A stretch of DNA of 64,000 nucleotides from Galaxea fascicularis (Eukaryota > Cnidaria > Anthozoa > Scleractinia > Euphylliidae): the NCBI GenBank assembly GCA_948470475.1, contig OX419336.1, forward strand, positions 3,870,484 to 3,934,483, written 5' to 3'. Every line of letters begins with the position of its first letter. The stretch's first letter is position 1. Positions 56,891 to 64,000 of the stretch are shown here, one piece after another. Below the pieces are notes generated by a model. The model did no database searches. It had not been told where the DNA came from and saw only the letters and a program-made list of their open reading frames with translations. A program made the translations under genes and the position numbers.

Positions 56891-59800
56891 ATGGATCAGT
56901 TTGGTACTCTTGAACTCGGGTAAGAATATTTTCTTCTTTTTTTTTTTTACACAAAGGTAGTCGAGATGTGTGGTGCAACTGTAACTTATTTTGTTGCATA
57001 AATTTTGGAAATGTGTCCTAGCTAAATGTCATCGTTTTCTGAGGCCTTCCAAGGGTGGTAGTCTTGTCGCCTTGTCGCATCCTTTTGTGTACCTTTGTCG
57101 CCTGACCAGCGGAGGAAATTGTCGCTGTCGAAAAATGGATTGTCGTTTTCGCAAATTGTCGCTTCTTTCGTGTCAACTTCTGTCGGCTGTCGGTACTTTG
57201 GTAACAAATTGTCGCCACATTTTGACGCAATGTCGCTTGTCGCTCAAACCCCTTGGAAGGCCTCTTTTCTCGACGTGAATTGTTGTTGTTTTCGTGTCCA
57301 TTGTTTGTGCTCGTAACCTTGCCGCTAAATGCATTTTCGGCCTGAAAATTGTACAAACTCTCTGCAGTAGAACAATCACACATGTTTTCAATATCTGAAC
57401 AATACTGGTCGGGTAAGCAAATTAATATAATTAACTACACAACTTAGCATTTATAAATCTAAATTTAATTGGTACTAAGTATAGAGACTTTAATATAGCC
57501 TTTGCTGATGTTTTTAGCTTCGGCTGTTACAGTAGAAATTAAGCTTAGCTCAAGCTACGCTGTAAATGCTCTTCTATTAAAGTGTTTAAATATAGCCATA
57601 CTCAGATTTTTTTGGTACTCCAGCAGTGGCAGATCAAGAGTTCTCGATCTAGAGACAAGGGATGGAGGTAGGGGGGGGGGGGGGGCAGTAAAGGCAGGTG
57701 TGCCCTCTAGGCACCTCTGGATCTGCCACTGTCTAGTTTTCATCTTATCTCAATATAACTGTTATGATATCAATGTGAGTCATGTGAGCCCTAAAATGGT
57801 ATCATAATGATAATAGTAAGTATGATAAGACAGGTGTAAGTGAACATGTATTTATTAAAAGCTGGATCATTCTATACTGAATTACAGAGTTTTGATTGGT
57901 CTAACAGCTAACAGCCATGGGATATCAGACATTATGCCAGAGAGTTACCTACAGTTGACTCCTTTCTGGTTGTTTCAGCAAAATGAAATTTAAAAAAGTG
58001 TAGCAATATTTCTTGGTTTTTGTTAAATGAAAAGAAAAAATTTAATTATTCTGCTGGTGTTTGATGGAAGTAAGGTGATATTTTAGGAAATGCAATGCTA
58101 CAAATCTTGTTGGCTGTCCACAATCTCATTGCCAATGCACTCATGAATTAATAATTAATTATTGTTACATACATATATCAAGGCCTTCTAAGTGGTGGTC
58201 CAGTTTCACTTTGTTGCTCACTTATGACTCTGTCACAAATTGTCACACTTTCTCTGCCAATTTCTGTCGGCTGTTGGTGTTTTAGAAGAAGAGTGTCACC
58301 TGTTTTTTTTTGGAGCCAATTGTCGCTTGTTACTTCTACTCCTTTTTGACCAACTAGTCAATTAGGGGAGAATATTAATTATTGATTTTGCTTTGAGTAA
58401 CTGTTTTTTGAGGCTATGTCAACATAGCTTCATTGTGCTTGCACACAGTTTTCATGAGCTGATGGTCTTCTATCATGTGAAATTGGCAGGCCAGGTTTTC
58501 TGAAGCAACTATATTTAGAAAGCACAGAATTTTTTGCTAAGACTTAATTGCCAATTTTGTGTGTTCTTTGTAAAACCCCATCTTTTTTTTATTAATGAAC
58601 TGTTTTTCAAGTTCGTAATGTGATGTTATTTTTCTGTTATTGTATTTGAATAGTTGGGCCCAGGGATACGATGGTTCCCCTGCCTTGTTTGTTAACAGAG
58701 ACACAATCTGCTTTGCTTGTGGAAACAATGTAAAGTTTATAAATACAAAAGATAAGAAGGAGTCAGTTCTTGCAAGTCCAGGGGATGGAATCAGTGCCCT
58801 TGCTGTGAATCCTTTGCACAGTAATGTTGCTTTTGCTGAGCTGAAAATCAATCCCAGGCTGTTTGTGTATGTTTATCCGGATTTCTCAAGACCAAGAGCT
58901 ACTCTTGAAGGTAAGAGTTCACCCCTTATGGGACTCTCATGTGAATTCATACGGTTACTGCTTTGTATATAACAGCCCCTTGAAAAGTAAAATTCACTTT
59001 GTACCACACTTAAACAGACTTCAATATAGAAAACTGATGACATTTTTGCATGCAACCAGAGAGAGGCATTGTTAGTGATCTTTCCAACAATAAGAGTTTT
59101 GCATAAATAACCAAATTTTTATGGTTTTTGCAAAATTAATAGGGTATCTGGAAAGTGTATTATGTGATATGTTTTATGTTTTGTAGGGCTGAAAGGATAT
59201 TAATACTGTGATTAATGCTCACACATAAGAATACTAGCCTAATACCAGCAAGCATAAACTTGGATATTTAGCATTTCAAGTCCTGTATTTATTTTTTACA
59301 CGCTGTTATCCTTCCTTAATCTTGCATTTTTTTTTAATGTTAGGTGGGGCCATACTGAGTTATTCCTGTATTGCATTTGCAAACAACAGTACCATCTTGG
59401 CGACGCACTCAGGCATTCCTGACTTTCAGCTTACTGTTTGGTAAGTCCTTAGTGCTTGTTAACCCTTTTATTCCCAGGAGTGATCAATAAGTAATTTCTC
59501 CTTGTAATACATCAATATGTTGTCAAGCAGACGGGTGATGAGAATAAAGAAAAAAATCAACTAGGGTTGTCGTTTGATTTAACACCAAATTCTCACAACT
59601 ACAGTAACATTGAGCAATGTATAGCAGAGAGTAAGGAGGATTGATATTGAGATCATAGGAGTGAAAGGATATTGAATTTAATTTAATAATAGTAATAATA
59701 TATAAACAATAAACAATGCTCTGAGAAGGGAACAATTTTCTGACAGCGAAGTTCAAGGAAAACTGTGAACTTCGAGAAACTGATAATGTCCAAGGGCAAA

Positions 59801-62800
59801 TATCAGAGCATGTTGACATGTACGTGTCATGCATTTAGATCAAGTTATTGGCTGCAAGTGAAAATAGTTGGTGGGTTAAAATAACAGTACTGTTATGGTC
59901 TACAAGTGTCACATGGTGGAATAGTGCCCCAGTTACATGTAATTAGTGGAGTGTAATAATAATTAACACAATCAATTATTGATGTATCTGAGCAAATAAC
60001 CTGAGTGCAAGGTCTCCTGTAATTTACTCTTGCTAAGAGATTGGAAAAGGGAATCACATTTTCATCATGTCATTTATAAATGCACTTCATTTAAATATAT
60101 ATGTCAAGGCATGTTGTGCAGCTAGTCCTGAATCACATGATTCAAAAGGAGCCATACTGAATGAAATCAGGGCTTCCCTTAAGTTTTGAACCATAATAAT
60201 TTTCTTGTTACTACATCAATATAAAAGTTGTCCCTTTTTGGATGATCCCAACTCGCTCTCTATTTTGTTTGTTACAATTTTCTTTTATTCCTTAGCTGTT
60301 CTGTGTTTAGTTGCCTATGTAAACTTAACCTATGTGTTACATAAAACTGAGCTGAGTTAAATAAATTGTCCTGTCTTGTCTTGAGTGAAATGCACCTGCA
60401 ATAGCCAAGATTTCCCACATGATCAAAATCCCTCAGCCACAATAGTTGTGGGTATTGTGACCTTAAATCACAGCTCAATCTCAAAGTATGTGGCCAACAT
60501 GCAGAATACAACTTTAGACAATGTTACTTTCACCTTCTTTATATCACTCACAGTTGTTGCATGCTCATTAAAAGTATGGTTATCAACAATTTTAGGAACT
60601 GGTTTGAAAAGGTGAAACTGTGCTCCATTGACATGAAAAGGCAGTTATGTACCGGGCTGTCATTCAATCCAGCAAATTGGCGTCAGCTGTGCACGGTCTC
60701 AAATGATGTACTGACACTGTGGAATGTTGGGCAACTCAACACCAAATACTCCCTGATGTCAAGGTTAGTATTGAGGTTGGAGTTCTTCCATAACCAGGTG
60801 TATTCTACTAGTAAAATTAATACAATTTATTCTCAACACCTTGGAAGTATACCTGAAGGGTAGACAGCATAAGAGTTGGATGCAAATTCTGATTTAAACG
60901 TGTGTGTAAGTCGTCTTACATGTTCATTTTGACTGCAAATTTATATATTTTTCACAGCTCCATAAGGTTACCCCCAGCTGATGGCAGTCCTGAAGATGAT
61001 GAGTTTGAAGATGTTGGTCATTCAGTCAGTCGTATGAGTCATGGAGCAAGAAATAAAATAACAAAGGCAGCTATTGCTGGATTAGTTGGCGAAACATCAA
61101 AGGGTTATGAACCAGGTTGGAAACGTCAATGCCTGCCTGAAACAGGATTATGTTTTATTTTCAGAGTTATTTTGATTTGAAACAATCAAGTACATGCATT
61201 TATGTACCATATGACAAAACAAGAAACAAGAAACTCTGTGCTTGGAAAGGATGATAACCCTTTTTACTTAATTTACCAGTTGAAGAACTGTCCTTGGATC
61301 ACATGATCTACATGTAGCCTTCCCTTCCCTCCCCTCCCCAGGATCACAAAAGATGAATTTGCTTGATATTTTAACATTATTTCTCCCTACTACTTCTATA
61401 GGAAATGTGTAGCGGCAACAGCTTAGGGTTTAATGGGTTTAACTAACTATGCTAAACTGGATGTCCCTGTATAAATATTGATTTAAATAAATAAATAAAT
61501 AAATAGATCCTTTTTTTGTCCTTTGAAGGAGAGCAAAAAGAAAGATGTCAGCCTGTAAACCAATGTTGGACACCAGACGGTAAACTATACTGCGGCTGTA
61601 AAGGAGGCCAAGTCATCTGTATTGACGCAGAAACAAACCAAGTTACCATGGTGCTGAATCCAAGCGATCAAGAATCAGGACGAAACAGAACAGAAACTTT
61701 ATCAGTGTTTAGAAAGGCAACCATGGAGTCCATAGCAGAAGTAGAAGAGGAACAAGGTGTTGATTTTTCTCTGTAATTCTATTATTAATTAATTAATTAT
61801 ATAACCAGGTTATTTTTTAAAATTTATTTGTAGAAAGTATACTTAATGTCATCAAAACTGATTGGCTAAGGTGGCAGAATATCAGTCTGTTGACTAAGAT
61901 TTTGACATTTTGTTTTTAAATCATGATGAAAATGACTTAAAATTTGCTTCAAAACAAGCAAATGAACAACTTTCTGGTCACTAATTACTGATTTTCCCTT
62001 TTACTGAAAAGAGGTCCATTGACCATTCTAGTTCACATTCTAGTCTCAAATGTACCCTCTTTCATTTTGGTCAAACTTGCATTCATTTCCAGCAGATGCA
62101 GGCCCTGATAATGGTGAAAAACTAAAGACAAATGATGCAGTAGATGTAGGAGGACCAGGTTCTGCAGACTGCCTTGCCCTGCATAAGAAAGGCCTGTATA
62201 TTGCTGGCCAGGTAAAGTGAATGCTCTAGGCTACCACAGGGTCATTTTAAGGGCCCTCCAAGATGGGGCTAATTAGTTTGCCTGTCCCCCAAAAACAGCT
62301 GTGTGCAATAAATTTATTACGTAGTGTATAGAGAACTCCACACGTGTTTACCGATATTATCACTGCTGGCAGCCTTACAACTTTGTCTTCATAGCTTTCA
62401 TCCACAATAATCTGTAATGTTGTTTTCTTATTTCTGTGACTGATGTGAGAGCTGTAGACAGTATTACTGTATGTGAGAATTGTCATCACAATTTATGGTT
62501 ATCATGGTAATAGTACCATATGTAGTAATATGATAGTAATGATGATGATGATGTTATATATTTTTTATAGTGCTTTCTGATAGCATCCAAAAGTGCTTTT
62601 ACATGATTACAAATGTTAACAATAAGTTTTAAGACTACCAGCTAATTGAACTTCAAAACTAAACAAGTCAACATTTGAGGAGAAGGGATGGTACAGTGTT
62701 GAGAGCACTTGCCTTCCACCAGTGTGGCCTGCGTTTGACTCACGGACTCGACGTCATATGTGGGTTGAGTTTGTTGTTGGTTCTCTTAGCTCTGAGAGGT

Positions 62801-63764
62801 TTTTCTCCGGGTACTCAGGTTTTCCCTCCCCTCAAAAACCAACACTTGTAAATTCCAATTTGATCTGGAATGCTTGAATGTTTAGCACATGAGCCCCTGG
62901 CTCGGGAGATTGGGCAACCACTCCTCACACTATCTAGCCAGTGGTTTCAAAACAAGCCAGCAACCGCTGGATTTATGCCGGCTTCATGATTTAACATGTC
63001 ACCGGTGACTCTGGTCATAGAAATCAGCTCAGGCCTTGTGACCCCTCACTTGTCACAGCGGCCTAGTTTTCCAGAATTTGACACCTACTTCAAAACATTT
63101 TGAAACCCCTGTTGAGCTTAAATAAATTGATTTGATTTGATTGCATTAAGAAATAAAAGACTACACAGCAATATAAACAGGGTTGTTATTTCAAGCTGGG
63201 ACCTGTGTACCAGCCCCCATATACTCTGAAGTCAGTACCCATCTTTGCAGGTAACTTATAGTGAAGGGCAAACTAAAGAAATCTTGTGGGTGTCCGCCAA
63301 CTTAGAACCTTATACCCTCCTATTTCTTCAATTAACAAAACTTCTGTATAAACGTAAAAACTGTTACAGTCTTTCCCATAAAAATGTGAACACCAGAAAA
63401 AAATTGTGGAATGTTTATTGTTTCGCGACCAATCAGAAGCAACATGAAACCACAACCTAATTACCGTTACTGTTTGCAGTTTAGTTTTCTCACGCGTGAT
63501 TGGCTTTTTACTTGAAACACAATAACATTCCATAGATATTTCAGGTGTTCACGGTTTTACGGGAAAGACTGTAATTATTGTAAAAGGTGACAACTTTTTG
63601 CCAATCAGTATGTTTCTCTTGCAATCTCACAGAATGGAGTTTTGAGGTGCTTGGACATTTCAAGCCCTGAGCCTAACATCCTGGAGCAGAGAGATGTGGG
63701 ATGCTCCATCACCAGTCTTCACTGGTCACCAAACTATCGTACCATGGCTCTTGGTAGCTCTAAG
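56891..63764 (+). CDS. CFAP43: CFAP43 (WDR96), cilia- and flagella-associated protein, 5' part
   Basis: Eight coding exons join in frame to 396 residues: 56891-56919, 58654-58910, 59344-59440, 60596-60763, 60958-61115, 61529-61756, 62093-62211 and 63633-63764. The last ends in a donor (AAG|GTAACT), so the gene runs past the window. Human CFAP43 has about 1,665 residues. WD-repeat-like blades are visible: WAQGYDGSPALFVNRDTICF, IPDFQLTVWNW, LSFNPANWRQLCTVS then LTLWNV, NQCWTPDGKLYCGCKGG, and SITSLHWSPNYRTMALGSSK. The FNPxNWRQLC block and ITKAAIAGLVGE correspond to human FNPMNWRQLC and IAGLVGK. CFAP43 works with CFAP44 in the tether complex of axonemal inner dynein arms; human loss causes sperm-flagellum defects. 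Donors of exons 4-6 (GTTAGT, GTTGGA, GTGTTG) are weak but keep phase. Confidence 0.94.
57041..57264. mobile_element. 224-bp MITE with TTGTCGC-rich interior, CFAP43 intron 1
   Basis: The ends GAGGCCTTCCAAGG and CCTTGGAAGGCCTC are perfect 14-bp inverted repeats, and TTTTCT flanks both sides (57035-57040 and 57265-57270). The interior repeats TTGTCGC/GTGTCG-type words about twelve times. A diverged relative is at 58190-58350 (AGGCCTTCTAAGTGGTGGTC, CTGTCGGCTGTTGG, AATTGTCGCTTGTTAC). Confidence 0.68.
57625..57732. mobile_element. 108-bp hAT-like MITE with a long G run
   Basis: The ends CAGTGGCAGATC and GGATCTGCCACTG match the terminus of a widespread hAT-type non-autonomous element. The interior has an uninterrupted run of G at about 57672-57687. 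No exact 8-bp duplication is visible, so the assignment rests on the ends. Confidence 0.55.
58190..58350 (+). mobile_element. Diverged second copy of the TTGTCGC MITE
   Basis: Only the left end (AGGCCTTCTAAGTGGTGG) and scattered interior words (TTTCTGTCGGCTGTTGG, CAATTGTCGCTTGTTA) match the 57041 copy. The right end has decayed. It lies in CFAP43 intron 1. Confidence 0.5.
59459..59670 (+). repeat. Dispersed TTAACCCTTTA-type repeat
   Basis: TTAACCCTTTTATTCCCAGG, GTAATTTCTCCTTGTAATAC, GATTTAACACCAAATTCTC and AGCAATGTATAGCAGAGAG follow the order of the family. It is in CFAP43 intron 3. Confidence 0.5.
59725..59815. mobile_element. Foldback element (family F3), copy 2
   Basis: GGGAACAATTTTCTGACAGC, AAAACTGTGAACTTCGAG and AACTGATAATGTCCAAGGGC are shared in order with the 22654 element. 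It is shorter and lacks the outer ends. Confidence 0.55.
61478..61506 (+). repeat. (AAAT)n microsatellite
   Basis: About six AAAT units lie immediately before CFAP43 exon 6, so close that length changes could affect the acceptor region. Confidence 0.8.
62691..63145 (+). mobile_element. tRNA-derived SINE (family S1), copy 3, fused to another repeat
   Basis: The head TGGTACAGTGTTGAGAGCAC (A box) and CGTTTGACTC (decayed B box) is followed by the family body GACGTCATATGTGGGTTGAG, CTGAGAGGTTTTTCTCCGGG and CTCAAAAACCAACACTTG. From about 62880 the text changes to a different repeat (CCAGTGGTTTCAAAACAAGC onward) related to 1741 and 48457, ending AAACCCCTGTTGAGCTTAAA and a (TTGAT)n tail. It lies in CFAP43 intron 7. 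Confidence 0.65.
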
Positions 63765-64000
63765 GTAACTAATTACAGCTTATCTAAATATATGAGTCTA
63801 CTTTATTCTTTTTCATCCACTGAGGTTGGGTTGAAGGGGTAGCCAATTTGGCAAGATTTCTGATCTTTGAATGGGCCAATTAAGTGATCTGTAGAGGACT
63901 GTTTGATGGTGTATGACTTGGGTCTGGAGGGTGGTGAAAGCTGTTGATAGCAGAGTCAATGAGTTTCATTCCCAAGTCAAAATTATGGCAAGTCATATGT
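63765..64000. other. CFAP43 intron 8, open at the window edge
   Basis: Intron sequence follows the donor of the last visible exon. No acceptor or further exon could be identified before the end. Confidence 0.6.

Noticed and set aside
56220..56999. Minus-strand genes of 95 and 162 codons upstream of CFAP43
   Set aside because: Most of both frames lies in the 458-bp foldback element, and the rest covers the CFAP43 promoter. No family resemblance.
57018..57383. Cysteine-rich small secreted protein in CFAP43 intron 1
   Set aside because: The Cys/Ser- or Lys/Thr-rich readings follow from repeated TTGTCGC words inside a MITE with inverted ends.
57541..57807. Gly-rich 101-codon frame across the G run
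   Set aside because: It is the translation of a hAT-like MITE with a homopolymer G tract within CFAP43 intron 1.

Overview
This is a window of animal nuclear DNA, most likely from a hexacorallian cnidarian such as a stony coral or sea anemone. The genes have short exons (29-560 bp) with GT-AG introns. Their proteins are about as similar to human orthologs as cnidarian proteins usually are. The spaces between exons are full of short inverted-repeat elements and SINEs of a type I associate with coral and anemone genomes. The species call is inference. The gene calls rest on protein recognition and on splice phases that join without a break.

Layout: (1) 1-5,200 holds the first coding exon of a minus-strand gene that looks like CCDC142; its remaining exons should lie leftward and I could not place them. 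(2) 5,200-18,180 is gene-poor and transposon-rich. It has a 535-bp inverted-repeat element with a smaller foldback inside it, a decayed CR1/L2-type LINE on the minus strand whose N-terminus carries a 2A-like motif, a 30-bp-period satellite touching the LINE 5' end, a tRNA-like SINE, and a copy of a second SINE family. (3) 18,181-29,527 holds a head-to-head pair: ROMO1 on minus (two coding exons) and DUSP11 on plus (ten coding exons), with start codons 255 bp apart. (4) 31,756-38,662 is MFSD13A/TMEM180 on plus (seven coding exons, 495 residues). (5) 42,420-53,799 is PDCD4 on plus (fifteen coding exons, 449 residues), with a 912-bp inverted-repeat transposon in its last intron. (6) 56,891 to the window end is the 5' part of CFAP43 on plus (eight coding exons visible, 396 residues).

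The genes do not form one pathway: RNA 5'-triphosphate processing (DUSP11), mitochondrial inner-membrane import and redox (ROMO1), a putative membrane transporter (MFSD13A), control of eIF4A-dependent translation (PDCD4) and ciliary axoneme structure (CFAP43). Their order is still informative. The human orthologs of MFSD13A, CFAP43 and PDCD4 all map to 10q24-q25, and those of DUSP11 and CCDC142 both map to 2p13. The window therefore seems to keep pieces of two ancient animal linkage groups.

I did not find an undescribed enzymatic system. The least ordinary parts are the mobile-element structures (several foldback families with exact or near-exact 9-11-bp target duplications), the LINE 2A-like motif with an altered last residue, the 30-bp satellite, the ROMO1/DUSP11 shared promoter and an RFX X-box-like site upstream of CFAP43.
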